A DNA stretch of 48,861 bases from Dehalococcoidia bacterium UBA6808 (GCA_002452695.1 DKFA01000112.1:50832-99692); one strand, 5' to 3'; shown: positions 7,642 to 15,910, counted from the stretch's first letter. Notes: generated by a model not told the origin, from the sequence alone. Numbers and translations: made by a program.

Positions 7642-9579
7642 ATGACTGATCATTATCCTGCGCTTTTTCAACCCGTTAAAATACATAATCTGGAGATTAA
7701 AAACCGCCTTTCGGTGCCACCGATGGGCACGGGGTTTTGCGCCGACGACGGCGGCGTATCGCAAAGGCTGATCAAATATCATGAACAACGCGCCAGGGGC
7801 GGCTTCGGTCTGATCATTACCGAAGTCACTTCCATTGATTCCGAGCGGGGTTTAGGCAGCAATCACCAGCTTTGCCTGCATGATGATAAGCTGATTGCTG
7901 GTTTCAGACAGCTCGCTGAGACCGTACACCAATACGGCACACGTTTGGCCGTCCAGCTTTACCATCCAGGACGCAGCACATTCCCCTTTTTACTGCAGAA
8001 TAAACCTCCCGTAGCGCCATCTGAAGTCCCCGACCCCATCATGCGCCAGACTCCACATGCTTTAACCATAGAAGAGATCAGGGACCTGGTGGAGAAATTT
8101 GCCCAGGGCGCGCGGCGCGCCAGGGAAGCGGGCTGCGATGCTGTGGAGTTCCATGGCGCCCATGGCTACCTCATCGCCCAATTTATGTCAGCCTATGCCA
8201 ACAAACGCACGGACGAATACGGCGGGGGGTTCGAAGGTTTCCTGCGTTTCCCCCTGGAGATAATCAAAAGGACCCGTGAGCTGGTCGGGCTGGACTTCCC
8301 TTTGCTGTTCCGCATCAGCGCCGATGAAGCCGTGCCGCTGGGCCGTACCGTGCCGGAAAGCGTCGAGATGATGAAAAGGCTGATCGCCGCCGGCATCAAC
8401 GCTGTCGACATATCGATCGGCGTGCCGGAATCCAGCCATTACACCAGCGCACCACCCGATATGCCGGAGGGTTTCAACTCGGATACTTCCGTTAAATTCA
8501 AGGCTCTGGATGTGCCCGTACTGGTCGCCGGGCGCATCAACCACGCTAAAACCGCCGAAGATATCATCAAAGCGGGCAAGGCCGACATCGTGCACATCGG
8601 ACGGCAATCGCTGGCCGACCCCGAATGGCCGGCCAAGATCAGGGAAGGACGGGAAAACGATATCGTCCAGTGCCTGTCCTGCAACGAGGGCTGCATCGAG
8701 GGCCTGGCTATCTGGCGGCGCCCGTCCATCACATGTGTGCAGAACCTCGCCCTGGGCAGGGAAGAAGCGTATGCACAACCCAGAACGGACAAACCGAAGA
8801 AAGTATTGATCGCCGGCGGCGGCCCGGCCGGACTGGAAGCGGCACGCACCGCAGCGCTGCGCGGCCATAAAGTGACAATTTTTGAACAGGACAGTTACCT
8901 GGGCGGTCAGATCAAGCTGGCCACCATTCCCCCTTCCAAGGCTGTTTACCAGGAAGTGGCGCGGTCAAGGATCGATGCCATCAGGCAATTGGGAGTGGAT
9001 ATCAGAATGGGGCAGCGCCTTACCGCCGATATGGTAAAAGAGATTAAACCTGATGTATTGATCATAGCTACCGGTTCCTCCCCCGCCATCCTTAATATAC
9101 CAGGCGCCAACTTGCACAAGGTCATGACCGCCCGCAAAGCGCTGACTTCGAACGAAGTTGGTGACAAGGTGCTGGTGATCGGCGGAGGCCTGGTGGGCTG
9201 CGAAACGGCGGATTACCTGGCAGGACAGGGTAAAAATGTTACCATTGTGGAGATGCTCAAGAGCACGGCCAAGGATATCGGCCCGGCAGCGCGCTTTTTC
9301 CTGATGAGGAGGCTCAAGGATAAACAGGTTAAAATCATGACACTGGCCAAAGTCAAGAGCCTGGCAGATGACAGCGTGACCATTGAAACATCCAGCGGTG
9401 AAGAAAAGATCGGCCACTTCGATACAATAGTAATGGCTGCCGGCGCCACCCCGGTCAATGACCTTGAGGAAAAGCTTAAAGGAGCTGTGCCAGAGATCTA
9501 TGTCATAGGTGACGCTGCTTCCCCGGGCAAGATACTGGCAGCAGTGGAGAAGGGCGCAGAGCTGGCCTTGAAGCTTTAA
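7642..9579 (+). CDS. NADH:flavin oxidoreductase / 2,4-dienoyl-CoA reductase-like FMN, 4Fe-4S, FAD enzyme
   Basis: A 645-residue fusion. Residues 1-335 form an old-yellow-enzyme TIM barrel with FMN-site features and the catalytic HGAHGYLIAQF (His171, His174, Tyr176). A 4Fe-4S motif CLSCNEGC plus a later Cys follows (344, 347, 351, 365). Residues from about 385 form an FAD/NAD(P) module with AGGGPAGLEAA and VIGGGLVGCETA. This architecture is shared by FadH, enoate reductases and trimethylamine dehydrogenase. It probably reduces an activated C=C bond; the substrate is not predictable. It has its own promoter and stands alone. Length is normal. Confidence 0.92.
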   Translation: MTDHYPALFQPVKIHNLEIKNRLSVPPMGTGFCADDGGVSQRLIKYHEQRARGGFGLIITEVTSIDSERGLGSNHQLCLHDDKLIAGFRQLAETVHQYGTRLAVQLYHPGRSTFPFLLQNKPPVAPSEVPDPIMRQTPHALTIEEIRDLVEKFAQGARRAREAGCDAVEFHGAHGYLIAQFMSAYANKRTDEYGGGFEGFLRFPLEIIKRTRELVGLDFPLLFRISADEAVPLGRTVPESVEMMKRLIAAGINAVDISIGVPESSHYTSAPPDMPEGFNSDTSVKFKALDVPVLVAGRINHAKTAEDIIKAGKADIVHIGRQSLADPEWPAKIREGRENDIVQCLSCNEGCIEGLAIWRRPSITCVQNLALGREEAYAQPRTDKPKKVLIAGGGPAGLEAARTAALRGHKVTIFEQDSYLGGQIKLATIPPSKAVYQEVARSRIDAIRQLGVDIRMGQRLTADMVKEIKPDVLIIATGSSPAILNIPGANLHKVMTARKALTSNEVGDKVLVIGGGLVGCETADYLAGQGKNVTIVEMLKSTAKDIGPAARFFLMRRLKDKQVKIMTLAKVKSLADDSVTIETSSGEEKIGHFDTIVMAAGATPVNDLEEKLKGAVPEIYVIGDAASPGKILAAVEKGAELALKL

Positions 9580-9581
9580 GA

Positions 9582-9609
9582 TTGAATTTTTCAGCTAAAG
9601 TGCTAAAAT
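9582..9609 (+). promoter_or_regulatory. Candidate promoter for the small ORF at 9651
   Basis: TTGAAT (9582-9587) and TAAAAT (9604-9609) are 16 bases apart, starting right after the stop of the flavin enzyme. The start site would be near 9616. Confidence 0.4.
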
Positions 9610-9650
9610 AATCGTCTATTACTATTAAGGCAAAGCAAAGAAATTAATCA

Positions 9651-9821
9651 ATGGAATACTCGGCCAGTCCTGAAAAAATTCAAAATGCATCCGGCAGGTG
9701 GTTCATGGTAGTCAGCCAGATCGACGGTGGTTATCTTGTGCGTGATGAGGTTACCAGCGACCTGGTATATATGAAACACTGCGATATAGCCGGCAATAAA
9801 CAAGAAGAAACCAGCCCGTAA
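9651..9821 (+). CDS. Small hypothetical protein, 56 residues
   Basis: ATG 9651 to TAA 9821 encodes 56 residues starting MEYSASPEKIQNASGRW and including DGGYLVRDEVTSDLVYMKHC. I do not recognise a family. It is mildly acidic, with one Cys and no membrane segment or signal peptide. It fills most of the gap between the flavin enzyme and the ribosomal operon, has a candidate promoter just upstream and a hairpin (9812-9829) at its stop. There is no good ribosome site, which lowers confidence. Confidence 0.45.
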   Translation: MEYSASPEKIQNASGRWFMVVSQIDGGYLVRDEVTSDLVYMKHCDIAGNKQEETSP

Positions 9822-9832
9822 AGGGGCTGACC
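9812..9832 (+). terminator. Weak hairpin at the end of the small ORF
   Basis: CAGCCC (9812-9817) pairs with GGGCTG (9824-9829) over a 6-base loop. It is followed only by a loose pyrimidine stretch (acctgctttctt), so it is a weak terminator at best. Confidence 0.3.
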
Positions 9833-9900
9833 TGCTTTCTTCCTGTCCCGTCATCACAGGCAGCCGACTGGTTGCAGGTGTACTTTAGCTGTCAGGAGAT

Positions 9901-9929
9901 TTGACACGAGATCAAACTGCTGATATATT
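9901..9929 (+). promoter_or_regulatory. Promoter of rplU-rpmA-rpmE
   Basis: TTGACA (9901-9906), a 17-base spacer, then TATATT (9924-9929). This is a near-consensus sigma70 promoter with a start near 9936 and a leader of about 25 bases containing GGGAAAGGA before ATG 9962. The leader is too short for a ribosomal-protein autoregulatory structure. Confidence 0.75.
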
Positions 9930-9961
9930 TATACGGTTATTGCTTCTCACGGGAAAGGAAA

Positions 9962-10351
9962 ATGAACAACTCTTACGCTATAATATCAACCGGCGGTAAA
10001 CAGTACAGGGTCAGGAGCGGCCAGGTCATCAACACCGAGCTAATGCACATCGAAAAAGGCAAGGACGTTGAGCTTGGCGATGTCCTGCTTATTTCAGACG
10101 GGGAAGAGATGATAATCGGAAACCCCCGGGTCGACGGCGCCAAGGTCGTCGCCACTTGCCTGGAAGAAGGCAAGGCTCGCAAAATCATCGTATTCCGTTA
10201 TAAGAATAAGGTCCGCTCCCGCAGGAAGACGGGCCACAGGCAACCCTATACCAGGCTGCTGATCAAAGAGATTGTAAAACCGGGCGGCGAAGTTAGCACA
10301 AGGCCACCAAATCCAGGGCCGCTACCGGAGGTGATAACTAATGGCTCATAA
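9962..10351 (+). CDS. rplU: 50S ribosomal protein L21
   Basis: A 129-residue L21, recognised by YAIISTGGKQYRVRSGQVI at the N-terminus and by FRYKNKVRSRRKTGHRQPYTRLLIKEI near 75-105. The last 20 residues or so are a Pro/Gly-rich tail (TRPPNPGPLPEV), making it longer than the usual 103. L21 binds 23S rRNA in the large subunit. It is first in an operon with L27 and L31 and overlaps rpmA by 11 bases. Confidence 0.97.
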   Translation: MNNSYAIISTGGKQYRVRSGQVINTELMHIEKGKDVELGDVLLISDGEEMIIGNPRVDGAKVVATCLEEGKARKIIVFRYKNKVRSRRKTGHRQPYTRLLIKEIVKPGGEVSTRPPNPGPLPEVITNGS

Positions 10352-10601
10352 AAAGGGCGGCGGCAGCACACGTTGCGGTCGCGACAGCAAATCCAAAAGA
10401 TTAGGAGTTAAACGCTTCGGCGGTCAGGCAGTCAGGGCCGGGACGATCATTGTCAGACAACGCGGCACCAGGATTCACCCCGGCCTCAACGTTGGGGTCG
10501 GCCGAGATTATACCCTTTATGCCATCATTGACGGCACAGTGAAATTTGAACCTGCCGCCAAAGATAAGAAAAAAGTCAGCGTTTACCCAGGACAGGAATA
10601 A
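10341..10601 (+). CDS. rpmA: 50S ribosomal protein L27
   Basis: An 86-residue L27 starting MAHKKGGGSTRCGRDSKSKRLGVK, with the conserved QRGTRIHPG and VGRDYTLYA segments. Its N-terminal arm reaches the peptidyl-transferase centre. The AHKKGGGS start follows Met directly, so there is no cleavable N-terminal extension of the kind seen in Firmicutes. The start lies inside the end of rplU, and its TAA shares a base with the rpmE ATG. Confidence 0.97.
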   Translation: MAHKKGGGSTRCGRDSKSKRLGVKRFGGQAVRAGTIIVRQRGTRIHPGLNVGVGRDYTLYAIIDGTVKFEPAAKDKKKVSVYPGQE

Positions 10602-10831
10602 TGAAAGAGAAGATTCATCCAAAATATTATCCCGATGCCAAGGTCATTTGCTCCTGCGGCAACACCTTTATCACCGGTTCCACCAGGCAGACTCTGAAGG
10701 TTGAGCTTTGCAACAAGTGTCATCCCTTCTTCACTGGTGAGCAGAAAATAATCGACACCGCAGGGCGTGTTGAACGCTTCAATAAGAAATACAGGAGAGA
10801 CAAGAAAGTCAGCCCACCGGTTCCCCGCTAA
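10601..10831 (+). CDS. rpmE: 50S ribosomal protein L31, zinc-binding type
   Basis: A 76-residue L31 with KIHPKYYPDAKVICSCG, Cys 17, 19, 37 and 40, and CNKCHPFFTGEQ. These Cys residues mark the zinc-containing (C+) form rather than the zinc-free YtiA-like form. It starts in a TAATG overlap with rpmA and ends 7 bases before a strong terminator, closing the operon. Confidence 0.97.
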   Translation: MKEKIHPKYYPDAKVICSCGNTFITGSTRQTLKVELCNKCHPFFTGEQKIIDTAGRVERFNKKYRRDKKVSPPVPR

Positions 10832-10837
10832 ACCGCA

Positions 10838-10868
10838 GGGGGCGGCCGCAAGCGCCGCCCCTTTTTAT
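10838..10868 (+). terminator. Rho-independent terminator of rplU-rpmA-rpmE
   Basis: GGGGCGGC (10839-10846) pairs with GCCGCCCC (10854-10861) around a 7-base loop and is followed by TTTTT. The 8-base G/C stem plus U-tract is a textbook intrinsic terminator. Confidence 0.9.
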
Positions 10869-10875
10869 TAACACG

Positions 10876-11793
10876 ATGAAAAAGGAAACCCCTTTCAGCT
10901 ACGGCGGCCAGGCGGTGATGAGCGGGGTAATGATCAGGGGCCGCAACAGCATGGCTTTAGCCGTGCGCAGAACGGACGGCGGTATTGAAGTAAGCAGCCA
11001 GCCGCTGGCAAGCCTCTACACAGGACGCTGGAGACAAATACCTTTTATCAGGGGAGTAATCGCCCTGATAGAATCGGCTGTGCTCGGCACGAGGGCGCTG
11101 ATGCATTCCGCCCAAATCATTGCCGAAAACGAAGATGAAAAGATAACACCTGCCATGATGTGGCTTAGTATGGCGCTGGGAGTCGTGCTGGCTGTAGCGC
11201 TGTTTTTCATACTGCCTTTACTAATCATCCGCTTTTTCGATCCCTTTATCACGTCCTCATTCCTGAGTAACCTGCTGGAAGGCGTCATACGCATCATATT
11301 ATTCATCATTTACCTCGTGCTGATCGGATTCATGCAGGATATCCGCGAGGTCTTTGCCTACCACGGTGCCGAACACATGTCGGTCAATGCCTATGAAGTC
11401 GGCGCACCGTTGGAGGTTGTCTCAGTCAAGCATTACTCGACAGCGCATACGCGCTGCGGCACCAGTTTTCTATTAGTGGTGCTGGTCCTATCCGTCCTGG
11501 TCTTTGCCCTGCTGGGGCGGCCCGACATCTGGCTCAGCATTCTTTCGCGTATCCTGCTGATTCCCGTCATAGCCGGCCTCAGTTACGAATTAATCAAGTT
11601 CGAGGCAAGGTACAGCGGCAATATCCTTGTGCACTGGCTGCTCCTGCCGGGTCTGTGGCTGCAGGCTCTTACCACCAGAGAACCATCCGACAGCCAGCTT
11701 GAAGTTGCCATCGAAGCCATGAAAAAGGCGCTGGCCATCGATGGAGTCGCTGTCGCAGTACAGTCGGTCCCCATAACTCCCGCCGCCCCCTGA
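10876..11793 (+). CDS. DUF1385 family membrane protein (YqhQ-like)
   Basis: A 305-residue DUF1385 protein that opens with FSYGGQAVMSGVMIRG and carries the conserved EVFAYHGAEHMSVNAYE near 160-176 and YSTAHTRCGTSFLL near 190. These His/Glu-rich motifs sit between membrane segments: two at about 95-150, one near 195-215 and one near 225-240. The family has no agreed function. The gene begins only about 10 bases after the rpmE terminator with no visible ribosome site, so it may depend on read-through. In other bacteria this family often sits beside rpmE and prfA/prmC; those two are not here. Confidence 0.88.
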   Translation: MKKETPFSYGGQAVMSGVMIRGRNSMALAVRRTDGGIEVSSQPLASLYTGRWRQIPFIRGVIALIESAVLGTRALMHSAQIIAENEDEKITPAMMWLSMALGVVLAVALFFILPLLIIRFFDPFITSSFLSNLLEGVIRIILFIIYLVLIGFMQDIREVFAYHGAEHMSVNAYEVGAPLEVVSVKHYSTAHTRCGTSFLLVVLVLSVLVFALLGRPDIWLSILSRILLIPVIAGLSYELIKFEARYSGNILVHWLLLPGLWLQALTTREPSDSQLEVAIEAMKKALAIDGVAVAVQSVPITPAAP

Positions 11794-11804
11794 CTGCGCC
11801 GTCC

Positions 11805-11834
11805 TTGACATTACAAGTGCCTACAACCTATTAT
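11805..11834 (+). promoter_or_regulatory. Promoter of the first tandem Usp gene
   Basis: TTGACA (11805-11810), an 18-base spacer, then TATTAT (11829-11834). The start is near 11841, and a GGGAGG ribosome site lies just before ATG 11882. Confidence 0.65.
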
Positions 11835-11881
11835 CAGGGTACATTTGCATCTGTAAATAATTCTTGCAAGGGAGGTTTGTC

Positions 11882-12799
11882 ATGTTCCTCAAGATACTCG
11901 TACCGCTGGATGGCTCCGACACCGCTGAATGCGTCCTGCCGCACGTCAAGCTGCTGGCCTCAGCCGATAAGAATGTCACCATTGATTTTATTTATGTCGT
12001 CGCTCCGCTGGACGCACCCATGATCGATGCCAAATACAGAAAAAAGATCGAGACAGAATCGAGGCAAGCTGCGGCAGATTACCTGAAAAGACTGATCACC
12101 AAGTCGGGTTTGAAAGAAATAGCCAGGCCCATAGTAGCGCCCGGTAAAGTTGCGGATACGATCTCGGACTACGCTGCCAGGAACAAGCAAGACTTGATCA
12201 TCATGGCCACACATGGCCGCTCCGGGGTGAGCCGCTGGTTCTATGGCAGTGTAGCCGACAAGGTAGTACACGAATCCCACACGCCTGTCTGGCTGGTCAA
12301 GGCCGACAGCAGTTGTAAATCATCTTATTCTGCTAACCGCAGGCTGCGCATACTGGTCCCGTTGGACGGATCTACTGTCGCGGAGTCGGTGCTCAAGCAA
12401 CTCAAGGAAATCAACAGGCAGCTTCCTGCCAGCAAACTGGATATCATTCTGGCGCGGGTCTGCGAGATATTCTCAACCCCGGTCGGCTACCCTCCTCCAC
12501 TTTCCATGAACTGGGAAGAGTACCTGGCCTACGAGAAGAAGCGCTGCCGTTCCATTTGCCTTGATTATCTTTCCGGCATACAGGTCAAGCTGGCTAAAGC
12601 AGGCATCAAAGCCCGCATCGAAATACTCGAAGGCAATCCTGCAGAAGTGCTGATTGATTACATTGATAAAAATGCCATTGACCTGGTCATTATTTCTACA
12701 CACGGGCGCACCGGTTTCAGCCGTTGGGCCTTCGGCAGTATCGCGGAAAAGGTGCTCAAGGGTTCAAACAGTCCCGTACTGCTGATACGCGCCAAATAG
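11882..12799 (+). CDS. Universal stress protein, two UspA domains in tandem
   Basis: About 305 residues made of two UspA domains. Domain 1 starts FLKILVPLDGSDTAE and ends with an ATP-loop motif ATHGRSGVSRWFYGSVADKVV. Domain 2 starts LRILVPLDGSTVAE and ends STHGRTGFSRWAFGSIAEKVL. Both keep the Gx2Gx9GS pattern of the nucleotide-binding Usp class. These are cytoplasmic stress-linked proteins with no defined single reaction. I chose ATG 11882 because GGGAGG precedes it by 7 bases; an in-frame TTG at 11864 lies upstream of that site. A second, related gene lies at 32827. Confidence 0.93.
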   Translation: MFLKILVPLDGSDTAECVLPHVKLLASADKNVTIDFIYVVAPLDAPMIDAKYRKKIETESRQAAADYLKRLITKSGLKEIARPIVAPGKVADTISDYAARNKQDLIIMATHGRSGVSRWFYGSVADKVVHESHTPVWLVKADSSCKSSYSANRRLRILVPLDGSTVAESVLKQLKEINRQLPASKLDIILARVCEIFSTPVGYPPPLSMNWEEYLAYEKKRCRSICLDYLSGIQVKLAKAGIKARIEILEGNPAEVLIDYIDKNAIDLVIISTHGRTGFSRWAFGSIAEKVLKGSNSPVLLIRAK

Positions 12800-12880
12800 C
12801 ATAGCTTCTGCAGGTGGCATATACGCCGGTTAGAAGATATAATTATCTCCAAAATCGGTTGAGCAGGAGGTAATCTGGAT

Positions 12881-13633
12881 ATGGAAGTTTCATTAAGAGG
12901 CAAGGTAGCCCTGGTTACAGGCGCGAGCAGGGGTATCGGAAGGGCCATTGCGCTGGAGATGGCCCACTCCGGAGCGGACCTGGTTATAGCCAGCCGCAAG
13001 CTGCCGGACTTGGAAAAGGTGGCAGCGGAGATTAAAGCCGCAGGCGGGAAGGCCCTGCCTGTTGCAGCCCATATCGGCCGCATGGAGGATATTCAGGCGC
13101 TCGTCAGCCAGGCAGTCAAGGAATTCGGCAGGATAGATATCCTGGTTAATGACGCTGCCACCAATCCCACCATGGACCCTGCCATCAACGTCTCTGAACG
13201 GGCCTGGGATTCCATAATGAACCTGAACCTGAAAGGGCTGTTTTTCCTGAGCCAGGCCGTTGCGCGCATTATGAAAGAACAGGGCGGCGGCGCAATAATC
13301 AATATCGCCTCCATCGCAGGCGTACAACCTGATATACTTCCCGTTTACTCTATCAGCAAGGCCGCCGTCATCATGGCCACCAAGGTCATGGCCAAAGAAT
13401 GGGCGCCTTTCGGCATCCGGGTCAATACGCTTTCTCCGGGTCAAACCAAAACGCAGTTCAGCGAAGCGCTGTGGGGAAACCCTGAGATACTCAAATATAT
13501 CCTTGAGCGGACGCCCATGAAACGGATTGCGGAGCCGGAGGAAATGGCCTGCACTGCCGTCTTTCTCGCATCGGATCAGGCCGGCTACATTACGGGGCAA
13601 AACGTGATGGTGGACGGCGGCATGACCATCTGA
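12881..13633 (+). CDS. Short-chain dehydrogenase/reductase (FabG-like SDR)
   Basis: A 250-residue classical SDR. It has the NAD(P) loop TGASRGIGRA near 14-23, NDAAT in place of NNAG near 90, a catalytic Ser in NIASIAG, the YSISK active-site Tyr/Lys, and the closing GQNVMVDGGM. It oxidises or reduces a secondary alcohol/ketone; the substrate is unknown (3-oxoacyl, sugar or steroid-like). CAGGAGG lies 11 bases before ATG. It stands alone, but the next genes downstream encode a solute-binding lipoprotein, so a role in the same catabolic locus is possible. Confidence 0.93.
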   Translation: MEVSLRGKVALVTGASRGIGRAIALEMAHSGADLVIASRKLPDLEKVAAEIKAAGGKALPVAAHIGRMEDIQALVSQAVKEFGRIDILVNDAATNPTMDPAINVSERAWDSIMNLNLKGLFFLSQAVARIMKEQGGGAIINIASIAGVQPDILPVYSISKAAVIMATKVMAKEWAPFGIRVNTLSPGQTKTQFSEALWGNPEILKYILERTPMKRIAEPEEMACTAVFLASDQAGYITGQNVMVDGGMTI

Positions 13634-13667
13634 TCAACATAATAGTATGCACTTGTCAGCAATGCAA

Positions 13668-13700
13668 GTTAAAGGCCGGGAGCGTTGCCCGGCCGTTAAC
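13668..13700. other. Long stem-loop between the SDR and the binding-protein gene
   Basis: GTTAA-A-GGCCGGG (13668-13680) pairs with CCCGGCC-G-TTAAC (13688-13700) around a 7-base loop, with one A/G mismatch in 13 positions. There is no U-tract. It could be a factor-assisted terminator of the SDR transcript, or a transcript-end stabiliser. Confidence 0.5.
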
Positions 13701-13727
13701 CCGCCGGCATAACTAATTGACATCGTA

Positions 13728-13736
13728 TGTTATAAT
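13728..13736 (+). promoter_or_regulatory. Extended -10 promoter of the binding-protein gene
   Basis: TGTTATAAT is a perfect extended -10 element. A TTGACA lies only 8 bases upstream, too close to be its -35. The start would be near 13743, with AAGGAGGTG right before ATG 13764. Confidence 0.6.
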
Positions 13737-13763
13737 TAATGCTATCAAGGTAAGGAGGTGTAA

Positions 13764-15122
13764 ATGAGGTCCAAGAGCGCTATCTTATCATTATTCGCAG
13801 TTCTCACACTTGTAGTCGTCATTCTTGTTGCAGGTTGCGGGCAGGCGCAACCATCTACTTCAGCCGGCAAGGAGCCGATCGTCATCGGCTATGTCGGCCA
13901 GGCGGCCGGTCCCGGCACAAAACCATGTATCGATATCCAGATGATGGCAGTTGAGGAGATCAACGCAGCCGGCGGTATTCTGGGAAGACCGGTCAAATAC
14001 GTGGTTGAGGACGGCAAGGGCGAGACCTCGCTGTCGGTGGCCGGTGTTACCAGGATGGTGATGGGCAATAAAGCAGTATTCTATTCTGTTGAAGGCCGCA
14101 CCGAGATATGTATGGCCGCCAAGCAGAAGACCCTCGAGCTTTACAAAGACTTCCCGCATATTATGAGCGCCAACGGCGCCAGCGGAGTGGAAGTCACGGA
14201 ATCAGTGCTTGCCAACTATGAAAAGGAAAAGATGATCTTCCGCGGTTTCAATCCCGAACCGGGGCACTATGCCTGGGCCACCCTGATCTTCTCTATGTCT
14301 GATCCCAACAGCAATATAGCCCCGAAAGGCTTCTCTCCCAAGAAATGGGCGCTTCTGTATGAAAACATGGCCTGGACATTACTATTCCGCAACGGCTATC
14401 CCGTGTTGAACCTGCCCACTTGGGACAAAATGGCCACGGACGACTGGGGCATCGATGTAGTTTACAGTAAGCCTGTAGCCGCCAGAACGGGCATGTGGCT
14501 GCCTATCCTCGACGCTGTAGCCCAGAGCGGCGCCGAGATGATCTTCTGCGTCTCGAGCTGGTTCACTGATACAGAGGTGCTGACCAAGCAGTGGGCTGAT
14601 TCCCCCGCCAAAGATATTCAGCTATACCTTTACGGCGGCGTTGGCCAGACACACGACTTCTGGCAGATGACCGGCGGTAAGGCGCTCGGCGTTCTGACCG
14701 CTTCCTATGAAACCCCGATTACAGAGAAGACCATGCCATTCGTCGACAAGGCACGTGCGAGGGGCATCCCCACGCAGATGCATGTACACTGTGCGTACGA
14801 TGATGTCTATCTTTTTAAGAAAGCTGTTGAAGTGGCAGGCGGCACCGATGACATCGATAAACTGATCGCCGCTTACGAAACCAGCGAGATCGAAGGCCCC
14901 ATCGGCCCGTGCAAGGTTGAGATGACCAAGCTGCCCGGTTTCTTCCATTCCCGTGTAGCTGCCGACCCCAACAATCCCAGGAAATTAGCTGATAATGGGA
15001 TGCGGATCGCTATGGCTCAGTTCCAGGCCAATGGGGAAATGGTGCCCATGTATCCTGAGAAATATGCCCAGCTGGATAAATACAAGACCCCGGCTGAGCT
15101 GCGCGCTGCGGCTGGTAAATAG
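13764..15122 (+). CDS. ABC transporter substrate-binding lipoprotein, LivJ-like
   Basis: A 452-residue type I periplasmic-binding-fold protein. It has a lipoprotein signal with the lipobox LVAGC (Cys25), then IVIGYVGQAAGPGTKPCIDIQMMAVEEINAAGGILGRPV, typical of the branched-chain amino acid/amide-binding family. It is longer than ordinary LivJ (about 370). It would sit on the outer face of the cytoplasmic membrane and feed a Liv-type permease. The matching livHMGF operon lies on the opposite strand at 18677-22033, pointing towards it. The ligand need not be an amino acid; neighbouring CoA transferases suggest a carboxylic acid. A strong AAGGAGG supports the start. Confidence 0.92.
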   Translation: MRSKSAILSLFAVLTLVVVILVAGCGQAQPSTSAGKEPIVIGYVGQAAGPGTKPCIDIQMMAVEEINAAGGILGRPVKYVVEDGKGETSLSVAGVTRMVMGNKAVFYSVEGRTEICMAAKQKTLELYKDFPHIMSANGASGVEVTESVLANYEKEKMIFRGFNPEPGHYAWATLIFSMSDPNSNIAPKGFSPKKWALLYENMAWTLLFRNGYPVLNLPTWDKMATDDWGIDVVYSKPVAARTGMWLPILDAVAQSGAEMIFCVSSWFTDTEVLTKQWADSPAKDIQLYLYGGVGQTHDFWQMTGGKALGVLTASYETPITEKTMPFVDKARARGIPTQMHVHCAYDDVYLFKKAVEVAGGTDDIDKLIAAYETSEIEGPIGPCKVEMTKLPGFFHSRVAADPNNPRKLADNGMRIAMAQFQANGEMVPMYPEKYAQLDKYKTPAELRAAAGK

Positions 15123-15146
15123 AGATCTGATAAGGAGGTGTATATT

Positions 15147-15857
15147 TTGAAAAAAATTTATCCGCCAATAGCTGTTTTGATGATCGCGGTCCTGCTGGGT
15201 GCGCTGGCCTGTGCGGCAGCAGCCCCCTCGGAGCTCCAACCCTGCACCGTCGAGCTCGGCTACGTGACAAATGAATGGGCCGGCGAAGAAGTCATTGCGG
15301 CCAACGTCTTACTCACCGTCAAAAACCCCAACCCGGTCCCTGTTACTCTCGATGCGGTTGACTATAAGATCACAGTCAACCAGACCGAAGTCGGCATGAA
15401 GACGCTGGTACCCAGGCTGATCATCCCCGCCAACGGCTCCGTCGACCTTTCCAACATCAGCATCATCGATTACTCGTCCTCCCTCGCTGTCCAGCGCCTC
15501 TATATCGGCCAGGGCAAGGACTATGTCACTGCTCATGTGATGGCCGCCGGCCTCTGGAAGGTGTTGGGCGGCAAGAAGCCACCGTTCTGGTCCTACCCGG
15601 CCGTGGGCGTCCTTGCCACCATCAAGAGCGGCCCCACCGTAGCAGATATCCAGGCAGGCAAAGCCGACATGGCCGCCACTATCGGCCTTTATGCCAAGGC
15701 CCGGGGCACAGTGGACCTTGTCCAGGGCAACCTGGACAAGGCCTGGGATGCGGCTCCGGCAGGCCCGTGCATTTACAATGTCACAGGCAAGGCTACCATC
15801 AGCTACGGCAGCATGTCGAAGGACACTGCTTTCGACCTCAAGTACGAGCGCACATAG
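15147..15857 (+). CDS. Probable lipoprotein with a WHy/LEA type-2-like domain
   Basis: About 236 residues. An N-terminal signal has a possible lipobox ALAC, followed by NVLLTVKNPNPVPVTLDAVDYKITVN, which closely resembles the LEA type-2/WHy domain (beta-sandwich, NPNP motif). The start is probably TTG 15147, because AAGGAGG (15132-15138) lies 8 bases before it; the upstream GTG at 15138 overlaps that site. It follows the binding protein by 24 bases and ends in a strong terminator, so the two form an operon. Its function is unknown, possibly a surface partner of the binding protein. Confidence 0.7.
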   Translation: MKKIYPPIAVLMIAVLLGALACAAAAPSELQPCTVELGYVTNEWAGEEVIAANVLLTVKNPNPVPVTLDAVDYKITVNQTEVGMKTLVPRLIIPANGSVDLSNISIIDYSSSLAVQRLYIGQGKDYVTAHVMAAGLWKVLGGKKPPFWSYPAVGVLATIKSGPTVADIQAGKADMAATIGLYAKARGTVDLVQGNLDKAWDAAPAGPCIYNVTGKATISYGSMSKDTAFDLKYERT

Positions 15858-15875
15858 TCTTGTCAATCCAAAGTC

Positions 15876-15910
15876 AAAGGCCCCGGCTGCACAGCCGGGG
15901 CCTTTCTTTA
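15876..15910 (+). terminator. Terminator of the binding-protein/WHy operon
   Basis: AAAGGCCCCGGCTG (15876-15889) pairs with CAGCCGGGGCCTTT (15892-15905), then TCTTTA. This very stable stem ends the plus-strand transcript. Its symmetry and A-tract could also stop minus-strand transcription. Confidence 0.9.

Noticed and set aside
8188..8868. A 226-codon minus-strand frame inside the flavin oxidoreductase gene
   Set aside because: Antisense shadow of a gene with intact FMN, Fe-S and FAD motifs; no start signals.
13717..13736. TTGACA with TATAAT 8 bases later before the binding-protein gene
   Set aside because: An 8-base spacer is too short for a -35/-10 pair; the TATAAT is better explained as an extended -10.
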